Source: Agaribacterium haliotis (lineage in GTDB: Bacteria; Pseudomonadota; Gammaproteobacteria; Pseudomonadales; Cellvibrionaceae). Taken from it: a stretch of 64,000 nt of DNA. Every line of letters begins with the position of its first letter. The stretch's first letter is position 1. The DNA lies in contig NZ_NKQJ01000001.1 of assembly GCF_002312815.1 (NCBI RefSeq), positions 62,001 through 126,000 of the forward strand, given 5' to 3'. The position numbers and the translations under genes were made by a program. Positions 1 through 8,800 of this stretch are shown piece by piece. The notes below the pieces were generated by a model. That model had not been told where the DNA came from and made no database searches. It worked only from the letters and a program-made list of their open reading frames with translations.

Positions 1-175
1 TGTTGCCATTGGCACCAGCGGCCAGGTCTACCCGGCCGCCGGTTTTGTCAGTGCTGCCGCGGCCGCCGGCGCCGAAACGGTTGAGCTCAACCTGGAGAAC
101 AGCCAAAGCCCGTGGTTTAGTGAAAAGGTCAGCGGTCGCGCCTGCGAACTTGTGCCCCATATGTTCAGGCTGTAA
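1..175 (+). CDS. cobB: NAD-dependent protein deacylase (sirtuin), C-terminal end
   Basis: This is the 3' end of a gene that enters from the left edge; the first complete codon is at position 2. The visible 57 residues contain [12 protein letters not shown] followed by a Gly-Ala-x-x-Val-Glu-Leu-Asn strand. That is the C-terminal part of the class III sirtuin fold, where the conserved GTS motif binds NAD and is followed by VxPAAG and the (V/I)EIN-type strand. The product would remove acetyl or succinyl groups from lysines in the cytoplasm, using NAD. The last codons and the stop lie in a 17-bp tandem duplication, so the C-terminus may have been recently altered. Only the last fifth of the protein is visible, so the subclass cannot be decided. 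Confidence 0.8.
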   Translation, partial: VAIGTSGQVYPAAGFVSAAAAAGAETVELNLENSQSPWFSEKVSGRACELVPHMFRL

Positions 176-192
176 ATATGTTCAGGCTGTAA
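159..192. repeat. 17-bp tandem duplication at the sirtuin stop codon
   Basis: The unit ATATGTTCAGGCTGTAA occurs at 159-175 and again, identical, at 176-192. The first copy contains the last four sirtuin codons and the TAA stop. The second copy is untranslated. A perfect two-copy repeat with no spacer suggests a recent replication slip. Confidence 0.9.
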
Positions 193-284
193 ACAGGCAG
201 CCGCGCTTGAGCAGCACCGTGCGCTGAAAAAAGCACCGAGCGTATAAATTCGACCCACACGCTTCAAGCAAGGCTGTTCTGGCC

Positions 285-298
285 TTGATCAGGATCAA
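285..298. promoter_or_regulatory. FNR/ANR box
   Basis: TTGATCAGGATCAA is a perfect match to the FNR/ANR consensus TTGAT-N4-ATCAA. It ends 34 bp before the ATG at 333, so it is placed to control the HemN-like gene and perhaps the fnr gene behind it. It also argues against a TTG start at 285, which would put the coding sequence on top of the operator. The type of control (activation or repression) depends on the transcription start, which I cannot locate. Confidence 0.85.
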
Positions 299-332
299 GG
301 CGGCAATTCGGGCCACTCGTAGACTGCCGCAT

Positions 333-1154
333 ATGAGAAGCCAGACCAATCCAGCCGTAGTCATTCCCCTGCAAAGCCGCGACAAAAGCTGCGTGTGCGA
401 TGCCAACTTGCGCCATAAACTCGAACTCAGAGCCAACAAAGCGCTCGCCATCACTCTCGACGGTACCCAGGGTTTAGAGCAGCTAAGCACACACGGTGAA
501 GTCGGCGACTTCCTGCAGCAGGAGCTCAAACTGTGGCGCAAGGCCCTCGGCCCACGGCGCATCGGTTGCCTGGAGCTGCACTACAGCGACGAAAGCCTGC
601 ACCCGTTTGATATCACCGGTTTAATTCACCGCGTAGCCAGCGACTTTGATATCAGCAAAGCCCTGTATCGCATCGTGCTCTCGCCCGACTCAGCGCAGAC
701 GGAAGTGCTGGCTCTGCTGCGCGGCTTGAAGTTTGAGCACTGCCAATTTGTAATTGAAAACGCTCAGGCCGGCCAGCTGCAGATGCTCGAAGAGCCAATT
801 GCCGAGGCGCGAACCTACAAATTCGCCCGCGTTGGCGTGCAAATTCAGCACGGTGACGGCATGGAAAATCTGCGCGAAAGCATACGTATCCTGCGCCAGC
901 GCTACCAACCCGACTATATCTACATCGGCGCATCCAGTTACCGCCTAAGAGAAAAAGACCTGGAACAACAAAACTATCTATTTGAAGACGATTTAATCGA
1001 CGTGCGCACGGATCACCTGAGCCTCGGCCCCGGCGCCAGCAGCAAATTCGGCTCGCTGCGGCTTAGCAACTACAATGATATTGAGCGCTACATTAGCGAG
1101 CTTTCGCGCAAGATCTTACCTTTGCATCAAAGTAGCTTTCATAGCGACGCGTAA
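333..1154 (+). CDS. HemN-like protein lacking part of the radical-SAM cysteine motif
   Basis: The 273-residue product can be followed along HemN (oxygen-independent coproporphyrinogen III oxidase). Near the N-terminus IPLQSRDKSCVCD stands where HemN has IPFCxxxCxxCxC, so the first two cluster cysteines are gone and only a C-x-C remains. The SAM-binding GGGTP is replaced by HYSDE. A late HDGDGMENL-type stretch and the segment around LGPGASSKFGSLRLSNYNDIERY resemble HemN's GMGVSAISM...YAQN...YY region. HemN is about 457 residues; the C-terminal HemN_C domain is absent here. A [4Fe-4S] radical SAM enzyme is therefore unlikely, and a regulatory, heme-handling or decayed role is possible. The ATG at 333 is preferred because an upstream TTG at 285 lies inside the FNR box. 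The fnr gene follows 59 bp later. Confidence 0.6.
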   Translation: MRSQTNPAVVIPLQSRDKSCVCDANLRHKLELRANKALAITLDGTQGLEQLSTHGEVGDFLQQELKLWRKALGPRRIGCLELHYSDESLHPFDITGLIHRVASDFDISKALYRIVLSPDSAQTEVLALLRGLKFEHCQFVIENAQAGQLQMLEEPIAEARTYKFARVGVQIQHGDGMENLRESIRILRQRYQPDYIYIGASSYRLREKDLEQQNYLFEDDLIDVRTDHLSLGPGASSKFGSLRLSNYNDIERYISELSRKILPLHQSSFHSDA

Positions 1155-1213
1155 ATCGCTAAAATCGTTCTAATTGACTATTTACACCTCATGCTAATGG
1201 TGCCCAAAGCATT

Positions 1214-1960
1214 ATGACTGTACAGCTTGCCTCATCGTCCTCCTGCTCGAACCTTCCTCAAACCAACTGTGCGGACTGCCGACTTGCTGGCATCTGCCTG
1301 CCGATCAGTCTTGAGATCGAGGACATCGACAAGCTCGATGGCATCATTCAGCGCGGCCGCCCGCTGCAGAAAAAAGACCACCTCTACCACGCCGGCGACG
1401 CATTTAAGTCGGTTTACGCGGTGCGCTCTGGTGCAGTCAAAACCGTCAAAATCACCGAAGATGGCATCGAACAAATCACCGGCTTTCACCTCCCCGGGGA
1501 AATTATCGGCATCGACGGTTTGGCCTCCAATGTGCACAGTAACTCGGCCATCGCACTTGAGACCTCGGCCATTTGTGAAATTCCGTTTACCCGCCTCGAA
1601 GAACTCAGCGTTAAGATTCCAAACCTGCAGCGCCGTTTTTTCCAGCTGATGAGTAAAGAAATCGCCGAAGAGCAACAGCTGATCACCATGCTCAGTAAAA
1701 ACAGCGCCGAAGAGCGCCTGTCTGCCCTGCTGTTATCGATCGCCACACGCAACCAGAACCGCGGCCTCAGTGCAAAAGAATTCCACCTGCCTATGAGCCG
1801 CTCAGATATAGGCAACTATCTCGGCCTGACCATCGAAACCGTCAGCCGTATTTTTACCCGACTGAATAAATCCGGTATTATCTCGCTCGATAAAAAACAC
1901 ATTCAAATTAACGACTTTGACGCCCTGCGCTCGAGTTCGTTAAACAGCTGTAAAGATTAA
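1214..1960 (+). CDS. fnr: FNR/ANR-family oxygen-sensing transcriptional regulator
   Basis: This 248-residue CRP/FNR protein aligns with E. coli FNR along its whole length. Cluster-ligand cysteines are present at C19, C22 and C28 (CADCRLAGIC), and the fourth at C121 in ETSAICEIPF. An N-terminal cyclic-nucleotide-binding-like barrel (about 35-150) and a dimer helix are followed by a C-terminal winged helix-turn-helix with the recognition segment NYLGLTIETVSRIFTR (about 204-219). It should bind a [4Fe-4S] cluster under low oxygen and regulate TTGAT-N4-ATCAA sites, one of which lies upstream at 285-298. Its stop codon shares one base with the start of the next gene (TAATG), so the two are probably translationally coupled. 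Confidence 0.95.
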   Translation: MTVQLASSSSCSNLPQTNCADCRLAGICLPISLEIEDIDKLDGIIQRGRPLQKKDHLYHAGDAFKSVYAVRSGAVKTVKITEDGIEQITGFHLPGEIIGIDGLASNVHSNSAIALETSAICEIPFTRLEELSVKIPNLQRRFFQLMSKEIAEEQQLITMLSKNSAEERLSALLLSIATRNQNRGLSAKEFHLPMSRSDIGNYLGLTIETVSRIFTRLNKSGIISLDKKHIQINDFDALRSSSLNSCKD

Positions 1961-2550
1961 TGAGCGAACAAACTCAGCGCTGTATTGCGCTTATCGATGC
2001 TGCCAACAGCCTCGACCCCAATATTGAACAAGATGACAACGGCAATGACATTGCCAAAGAGCTGCTCTACAGTCAGCGCATGAGCGCCATGCTGGAGCAG
2101 TTTGCGCCCGATGCCGGCGAGTTGGTAAAAATTGCCGTGCGCGCCCAGCACCTTGAACGCTGGCGCTCGGCCCGCAGCGACTACCCCGAAGGCCGCGCCG
2201 GCTATATGAAGTGGCGCACCGAACTCGCCGCCCTGCACGCCGCCCGCTGTGCCGAATTAATGGCTGAGAGTGGTTATGACAGCGATGCGCAAGAGCGCGT
2301 CAAAGTTATTCTGCGTAAAGTTGGCATTAAACGCGACGCCGACGTGCAGTGCCTCGAAGACGTCAGCTGCTTGGTTTTTCTCCAGCACTACATCGACGCT
2401 TTTGCCGCAAAATATCAGTACGACGAAGCCAAATACATCGACATCATCCAGAAGACCTGGGCAAAAATGAGCGAAAAGGGGCACGCAGCCGCACTTCAGC
2501 TCAAGTACAATGAGGCTATTCGCAGCCTTATCGAAAAAGCCCTGAGTTAA
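1960..2550 (+). CDS. DUF4202 domain-containing protein
   Basis: The 196-residue cytoplasmic protein matches the DUF4202 family by its opening (IALIDAANSLDPN), the KELLYSQRMSAMLEQFAPDA segment and the RAQHLERWRSARSDYPEGRAGYMKWRTEL block. The family has no established biochemical role that I can name. The start ATG overlaps the fnr stop by one base, and the gene is probably co-transcribed with fnr and the SirB2-like gene that follows 17 bp later. That context hints at a role linked to respiration or oxygen limitation, which is inference only. Confidence 0.85.
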   Translation: MSEQTQRCIALIDAANSLDPNIEQDDNGNDIAKELLYSQRMSAMLEQFAPDAGELVKIAVRAQHLERWRSARSDYPEGRAGYMKWRTELAALHAARCAELMAESGYDSDAQERVKVILRKVGIKRDADVQCLEDVSCLVFLQHYIDAFAAKYQYDEAKYIDIIQKTWAKMSEKGHAAALQLKYNEAIRSLIEKALS

Positions 2551-2567
2551 GCGGAAGCCTGTCAACG

Positions 2568-2951
2568 ATGTCTACCCTGTTTGTCTTACTCAAACACCTT
2601 CACGTATGGCTTGTGCTTTTAAGTTTGGGCCTGTTCTGCATTCGCTTAAGCTGGCTTAACAAACACAGCCACCTGTTAAAGCGCCGCCTGGTTAAGATCC
2701 TGCCCCATGCCGTCGATACGCTGCTCGCACTGACGGGCCTCGGCATGCTTTTGCTTTTGAATTATCAAAGCGCTATGCCGGGATGGCTGAGCCTAAAACT
2801 ATTTCTGCTGCTGGCCTACATTGTCTTCGGCTGGTTGGCGATGCACCGAAAGCCGTTGCGTAAACTGACGATTGCACTGGCGCTTGGCTGCTTTGCCGGC
2901 ATGATTTACCTGGCCGTCAACAAACCTCTTATTAGCGTTTTTGACCTCTAA
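2568..2951 (+). CDS. SirB2-family integral membrane protein
   Basis: The 127-residue protein is almost entirely hydrophobic, with about four membrane helices (roughly 6-26, 46-66, 73-92 and 100-121). The start, LLKHLHVWLVLLSLGLFCIRLSW, carries the H-x-x-x-V-x-LS-x-x-x-F-x-x-R pattern of the SirB2 family. SirB2 was named in Salmonella as an invasion-gene up-regulator, but its biochemical role is not settled, so no function is claimed. It is 17 bp downstream of the DUF4202 gene and is probably the last gene of the fnr operon. Confidence 0.75.
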   Translation: MSTLFVLLKHLHVWLVLLSLGLFCIRLSWLNKHSHLLKRRLVKILPHAVDTLLALTGLGMLLLLNYQSAMPGWLSLKLFLLLAYIVFGWLAMHRKPLRKLTIALALGCFAGMIYLAVNKPLISVFDL

Positions 2952-3208
2952 AGCGAATATCTAGCGGCTTGGCACTCGCCGAGCCCTCCCCCCTCTTAGC
3001 CCAAGCTAAGCCACACTTATTCCCAAAAGCACGGTTTTTTGCTGTTACCTTAGGCAAAGTAAATTAAAAAATGCATTCCGTCGGCTTTTCCCGGCGCCAG
3101 GCTTATTTCTCAGCTATTTGCTTGACAGCCTTTATTCTGAAACGTTAAATAAGTCACAGATGTACCGAATAATTCTAATAAATCTGATACACGACAAAGG
3201 TTGTTTCT

Positions 3209-3745
3209 ATGCAATATATAAAAAGCCTGGTAGTACTTAGTGTGTTTTTTACCTGCTTTGCCCAAGCCCAGCCCTGCGATGAAAGTTGTAAGCGCGACCA
3301 ACTGAAAAACCAACAAAATCTCGACTTCCCCGGCTACTTATCGTGGAAATACTGCGAAGGTCTGCGCAACGACTTTATGACAATAGACATGCGCAGCTTG
3401 CAGTCGTACTCAAGCAAACACTTTGACACACGCTACAAAGGCCCGATTAAAAATATTGTGAAAATGCTCGATCAGCGACAAGACTGGCTTGGCGAGTGTG
3501 ATAACTACATGAAACTGACCAAGAAAGAACGTATTTTTAAAGATAAAAAAAGCACCGAGGCAATATTTGCCAAGATGGGCTCGGTTAAAAAAGAACTCGA
3601 AGCAGTGATCAACGGTGCGCGCTACAGCTCAGAAAACGGCGATGAGACCGGGGTAATCATCAATGAAAAATTTGAAGCGCTGTTTACCGCTGTCGACGAC
3701 CACAACAACCTGATGAATTTGCGCGGGCGCTACGTTTATCAATAA
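3209..3745 (+). CDS. Small secreted protein of unknown function
   Basis: I do not recognise this 178-residue protein. Residues 1-20 (MQYIKSLVVLSVFFTCFAQA) form a clear Sec signal peptide ending in AQA, so a mature periplasmic or secreted protein of about 158 residues is expected. The mature part is hydrophilic and mainly helical in character. It has cysteines near its start (PCDESCKR) and two more at WKYC and GECDNY, which could form two disulfides. It has its own upstream region of about 250 bp and is followed by a strong bidirectional terminator. Confidence 0.7.
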   Translation: MQYIKSLVVLSVFFTCFAQAQPCDESCKRDQLKNQQNLDFPGYLSWKYCEGLRNDFMTIDMRSLQSYSSKHFDTRYKGPIKNIVKMLDQRQDWLGECDNYMKLTKKERIFKDKKSTEAIFAKMGSVKKELEAVINGARYSSENGDETGVIINEKFEALFTAVDDHNNLMNLRGRYVYQ

Positions 3746-3813
3746 ACCCTGTTAGCACAGTCGCAAGTGCGTATTTCTCGCGGCTGCTAAGCCTTCAATT
3801 AAATTCACAGCAT

Positions 3814-3848
3814 AAAAAAACCGGCGCCCTAAAGCGCCGGTTTTTTTT
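3814..3848. terminator. Bidirectional rho-independent terminator
   Basis: CCGGCGC (3821-3827) pairs with GCGCCGG (3834-3840). A run of seven A precedes the stem and eight T follow it, so it can terminate on both strands. It lies between the small secreted protein (+) and the GH16 gene (-), which converge here. Confidence 0.93.
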
Positions 3849-3879
3849 AGCTCAAGCCCTTTCAATACCGGGCCGTTGA

Positions 3880-5751
3880 TTAATTTTTCTCAAACGTAAA
3901 ACTATCTAAGAAAAAGTGCCACTTCAGGTTGGAGCCTGTCGCTTCAATACGAACAGTATGCTCGCCTGCGCTTATCGCCAAACCGCTTGCAATATTGTGC
4001 TCAACAAAGTTGTTTAAGTCGCTGCCGTACACGGCCGTTTCGGCAACTTCAACACCGTCAATGTACACCTTCGCATTTGAATCAGCGCTCTCATTGCTCG
4101 ATGCAACAAAGCTCAGATCGTAGTTGCCGGCTTCGGCAAAACTGACTTTGTAGTCCGCCCAACCGCCAGTTAAGACGTGATCGGCAAACGTCGTGCTTCC
4201 CCAGAAGGTACGAGTGGTAAACCCTTCCTGAGTGCCGCCTGTTTGATAAAAGCTTTCACCTTCAATCAAAATAGGCTCGCCAGCACCTGGGCCAGGGCTA
4301 ACACTCGGTGAAGGCTCTGGGCTTGGCACCTGACTTGGCGATGGGCTCGGAGACGGGCTAGGAGATGGGCTCGGCGCAGGCGTCGCATCGGCGACTTTAA
4401 CAAATGCGATTTCATCACCATTCCACTGCCAGGCACTGCTGCCGGCACTTTCAATGCGCACACTGTGTACACCGGAACCGATCACCAGCGTATCGGCCAA
4501 ACTAAAGCGCTGATACGACTCCCAACCGCCAGTGCTCGCAAGCGCAATATTGCCAACATAAACACCGTCAACACTGACATCGGCACTGATACCACCTGTC
4601 ATCGGCGACGCCGCTACAAGATCAATGCGATATTCACCGTCTTCGGCCAACACAACCTGGTAATCGGCATAGTCACCGACGGTGTTGTAGTTAACGTTGT
4701 CGGCGCCATTGGGGTTAAAACCAACAACGCTGTCGCCGTCTATCGCAGCGCCATTTTTATCAGTGCTAATAAAATGAGCGAGCTCTACCACGGTACCTTC
4801 GCTGGGCGACGGGCTTGGGCTCGGTGCAATCGATGGCGAAGGCGACGGGCTAGGCTGGCCACCGCTGTTGTCGGCGACAGGTTTGTAAAAGCGTACCCAG
4901 TCAACCTGGAAGCGGTTTTTATTCGGGTCGGCAAGCTCTGCATCCGTTGCTTGAACACCGTTGTGCGAGCGCCAGTCTTGGTCTTCAACATCAAAAATAA
5001 CCTGCATCGGCTTGTTCAAACCCTGACCACCGGTGTAACCGAGCGGGTCGATCATGTCGACACCTGTGGTTGTGCGCACAAGCTTGCCATCAATGTAGTA
5101 GTGTAAAGTCCACGGATCGACCCAGTAGCAACCATAGACGTGAAAGTCGTTGCGCCAGCGTGTGCCCTGCCCGTCGGCATACCAACTGCCGGCATCTTTG
5201 GGCTGATAATCCTGAAACGGCTCGCGGATAAACACGTGATGGCTCACATGCATGCGCTCATCAAACCACACCTGATCCGGGCGATCGGAGCCATAGGCTT
5301 CCATCACGTCGATTTCTTGAGTGGAATCTGAACTTAACAACCAGAAGGCGTTGGCAAGGGTGGCGTTGGTGCCCTTGATCCTGGCTTCCATGTAAATCGG
5401 GTACTGAACCTGCTCTTTGGAGTGAATGGCACCCGTTTGCACCATCTGCGACGTGCCGGGCTTGCGGGTTGCCCTGAGTACCAGCTGGCCATTTTCAACC
5501 GACGAGTTAGGCGCATAGAACTCGGTATAACCGGGGCCCAACCAAGCATTAATAAAGTTTTCATTCCAGCGATGCCAAAACGCTTCGCTCTTGCCGATGG
5601 CCGGAGCGTCGTAGTTAAAGTCGTCAGACAAGCTTTGCAGCTCCCACTTCATACCGGGGCCGGCGTCGGCAGGCACGGGAATTCCGTCCCAATCCGCTGC
5701 ATAAGCGCCAGTGCTGAAAGCAACGAGCGAACTTAACAAGAGTTTTTTCAT
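3880..5751 (-). CDS. GH16 endo-beta-agarase with two CBM6-like modules
   Basis: The 623-residue secreted enzyme starts with a signal peptide ending TGAYA-AD. A GH16 catalytic domain follows (about 20-295), with EIDVME at 146-151: E146 is the nucleophile, D148 the assisting residue and E151 the acid/base. Stretches such as AYGSDRPDQ, HVFIREPFQDYQP and NKNRFQVDWVRFYKP are very like Saccharophagus Aga16B, an endo-beta-agarase that cleaves beta-1,4 bonds of agarose to neoagaro-oligosaccharides. Two CBM6-like modules (about 322-457 and 488-623) are tethered by Ser-Pro-rich linkers; the first has the WQWNGDEI motif seen in agarose-binding CBM6 domains. The second GH16 gene lies just upstream in the same direction, separated by a terminator-like hairpin. 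The enzyme is probably exported to the medium or cell surface. No transporter or downstream neoagarobiose hydrolase is in the window. Confidence 0.93.
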   Translation of the reverse strand: MKKLLLSSLVAFSTGAYAADWDGIPVPADAGPGMKWELQSLSDDFNYDAPAIGKSEAFWHRWNENFINAWLGPGYTEFYAPNSSVENGQLVLRATRKPGTSQMVQTGAIHSKEQVQYPIYMEARIKGTNATLANAFWLLSSDSTQEIDVMEAYGSDRPDQVWFDERMHVSHHVFIREPFQDYQPKDAGSWYADGQGTRWRNDFHVYGCYWVDPWTLHYYIDGKLVRTTTGVDMIDPLGYTGGQGLNKPMQVIFDVEDQDWRSHNGVQATDAELADPNKNRFQVDWVRFYKPVADNSGGQPSPSPSPSIAPSPSPSPSEGTVVELAHFISTDKNGAAIDGDSVVGFNPNGADNVNYNTVGDYADYQVVLAEDGEYRIDLVAASPMTGGISADVSVDGVYVGNIALASTGGWESYQRFSLADTLVIGSGVHSVRIESAGSSAWQWNGDEIAFVKVADATPAPSPSPSPSPSPSPSQVPSPEPSPSVSPGPGAGEPILIEGESFYQTGGTQEGFTTRTFWGSTTFADHVLTGGWADYKVSFAEAGNYDLSFVASSNESADSNAKVYIDGVEVAETAVYGSDLNNFVEHNIASGLAISAGEHTVRIEATGSNLKWHFFLDSFTFEKN

Positions 5752-5833
5752 ATCTGTACCTTCTGATGTATGCCGCGAGGGCTTCGTTATTGTGTATTGC
5801 TTGTAAATCTACATAGTGGCGCCATTTATAACC

Positions 5834-5866
5834 AAAAGTGAAGCGGCGCCGCGAGGCGCCGTTCAC
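5834..5866 (-). terminator. Terminator-like hairpin between the two GH16 genes
   Basis: On the minus strand GTGAA plus CGGCGCC pairs with GGCGCCG plus TTCAC around a TCGC loop, with one bulged C, and is followed by TTTTGG. The T tract is short, so this may end only part of the transcription from the upstream GH16 gene. Confidence 0.7.
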
Positions 5867-5899
5867 ATTCGTATAAGAAGCGTTACTTTTTTTGTCAGC

Positions 5900-8800
5900 T
5901 TATTGCAGTGGAACAAACTCAAAGCGCTCGGCATTCCATTCCCAAGCGTTTGCCGTCGAGCCGTTACTGGTGATACGAATAAGGTTTTGTCCAGCGCTGA
6001 GCCACTGCGGCTCAGAACTTGAAGTCAGCTCAAATTGATCCCAGCTGCCGTTACTGGCGACAGGCAGGCTCTGACTGACAACACCATTGACACTGAGCTG
6101 CAGCGAGGCGCCCTGCTCTGGCGTGCTGACATAAGCGTCAAAGCGGTAGTAACCCTCAGCACCGACGTTCACGCTGTATTCAACCCAGTCACCGCGCTGG
6201 TTGTAGTTGATTGCCCCCTGACCGTTTACCGAATAGGTCTGGAAACCCGCATAGTCACCGCCGGTGGCGCTAAAATCTTCCGCCTCAAGTACAATCAACT
6301 CGGCTTCGGGTGAGCTTGATGGCGATGCACTGGGCGTTGGCAGCGGCGATGGGCTGGGCGATCCCGGGCTCGGTATATACATGCCGGTAAAGACCAACTT
6401 GTCACCGTTCCACTCCCAGGTGCTGGGGCTGTTGCCGGCACCGGTGACGCGAATCACGTGCTCACCGGCGGGCAGGCAGTAACTGCCGAGACTCAAAGCC
6501 TGAAACGCGTCCCAGTCACCGCTGTTTGGTACCACCGTGTGAGCAATGACCTCACCGTCGACCTGAACTTCGATCGCGGCAGCATCTTGTGTTGTTGCAA
6601 CGTAGGCCGTTAGCGAACAGGCCGCCGCGCTCATGCCGCGCTCAACATTGACTCGGTACTCAGCCCAGTCTCCGCGCTGATTAAAGTTGATCGCGCCGGA
6701 GCCATTGACCGAATAGGTCTCGAAGCCGCCATAAGCGCCGCCGGTCGAATCAAAATCTTCAAGCTGCAACACAAAACTTACTGTTTCCGTATCTCCGGGC
6801 TGCTGACTCGGGCTAGGGCTTGGCACAGGGCTGGGCGATGGCGACGCAGAGGGACTCGGCGACGGGCTCGGCGCTGCACTTGGGCTTGGAGCCGGGCTCG
6901 ATGATGGGCTCGGGAGCGGGCTCGCGCTCGGCGACGCACTCGGCAAAACAACTGGCATACTGGGCGAGGCGCTTGGCTCAGCAGAGGGCGACGGGCTCGG
7001 CAAACTTACATCCCCTTTTACTTTGGTAAAGTGCAAGATCGAGCCGTTCCACTGCCACGCTGAATCGCCCGCACTTTGCACGCGTACCGTGTGCACACCC
7101 GGAGCCACGTCAAACACGCCGCCCAGATCCGAGGTCAACATCGTATTCCAGTCACCGGAGCTCGCCAGCGCGCCGGAGCTTGCCAAAGCGCCATCTACGT
7201 AGATTTCGGCACCGATACTCGATTCGGTTGAACCAACACTTAAGGCCGCGAAATACTGGCCGCCGTCACCAAAATCAATACTGAATTCACCCCAGTCGCC
7301 AACCGTGTTGTAAACAATCGCGGCATTGCCGATGGCCCAACCCCAGGCCGGGTCACCTTCGATATCGGCGCCCACCTTACCGGTGTTGATAAAGCTGGTT
7401 AAAGGTACATCCCAGCGATAGTCGACCATGATCACAGTCGCTTCCACCTCAATACTCTGCCCCGGCAGCGCTTTGTGTGTACCAGTAAATATCACCGAAC
7501 CCGCTTTGTGTGCGGTGATAACACCAGAGCTGTTAATAGTGGCGATGATCTCATCTGACGAGTGCCAATTCATTTGTTTGTCGCTGGCGTTTGCCGGCAC
7601 AAACTCGGGCACCAATACTGCGCCAGTATCACTAAATACGGTAATGTGAGACGCTTGCGCACGAATGTCGGTCAGCGCTACAGGGCCCGCTGAACCACGC
7701 ACCGGATTGCCCCACTCTGCGCGATAAGCTGCGCTGCCACCATAGAAATCAGCGACCCGGTTTTCGCCGGCCTTATTATTTAAACCGTCACCTGTGCGTA
7801 TGGTCGGATCCATAAAGTAGCGGCCGCGCCAGTTTTGTTCGGTGGCGTCGTTGGTCCACACGCGCACGTACTCAATCTCATGCGCAAACGCTGTTTCTTC
7901 AACCGTAGGCAAACCAAACCAGTCCGGCATGGTTTCGGTATCGAGCAATAAATACAGCGGTGTATGGAAATAGCGATTCTTCATTTTGCGAATCGGCTGG
8001 CCGTCGAAATACCAAATAATGTAGTCAGGCCCCCAATACAGGCCATAGACATGAAAGTCGGCAGCAAAGTCGATACCGGCATACCAGTGCCCACCATTTT
8101 GCTGAGCAGGCCAGGTGCCACCGCTGTTCGGGTCACTGTATTCAAGGTCCTGCCCCTGATGAATAAAGGCCCAAGTATTCATGTTGTAATACGGTGCCCA
8201 GCCCGGGCGGCGCCCAGCTTGCTCGTATACGTCGATCTCAAGTTTATTTTTGATATGGCCCGGGGCATTACCCGTGTGGGCGAGGTAGTCGGTCTCTTCC
8301 AAACTCTCACCGTAGAGCCAGAAACCAGATGAGCCTATGCCGACGCGGGATTTGACTTCAAAGTAGCCGTAGCGCACCGGGTTAACGTTCTGCACACTTG
8401 CCGTGCTCCAGCCCGTATACCAGTTATCCCAAAAACCGTGAGCGTAAACCTCTGGGTCGAGCTTGGTACTTAAATGCAATTTGTCATTTTCAACTTTGAC
8501 ATTTTTAGGCGCAAAAATTGCCGGCGGCCGCCCACCCCACACATGGTTGTTCGGCAACCACTTGCCGGCTTCTTTGCCGTCGAGATGGTATTCGTCAAAA
8601 GTATTCGCACTGAACTCATCACTGAGCTCGGGCATCAAGGTCCAGCCTCCGTTGTTGTCGAGATCAGATAGAGGTAAATCCTCGTGGGCCGGTGTTGTTC
8701 GAACAATGGCATCCGCTGGATCCCAGGGGCTCAAACCATTGCCGGGCACTTGCCACGGTTCGGGGTATTCTTCGACAACCAGTTCGCCGTCGATATCGTA

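Noticed and set aside
285-332. Earlier TTG start for the HemN-like gene
   Set aside because: It would begin inside the perfect FNR box; the ATG at 333 is more plausible.
4465-5106. 213-residue plus-strand frame inside the GH16 agarase gene
   Set aside because: Antisense to catalytic and CBM6 sequence; no ribosome-binding site or domain.
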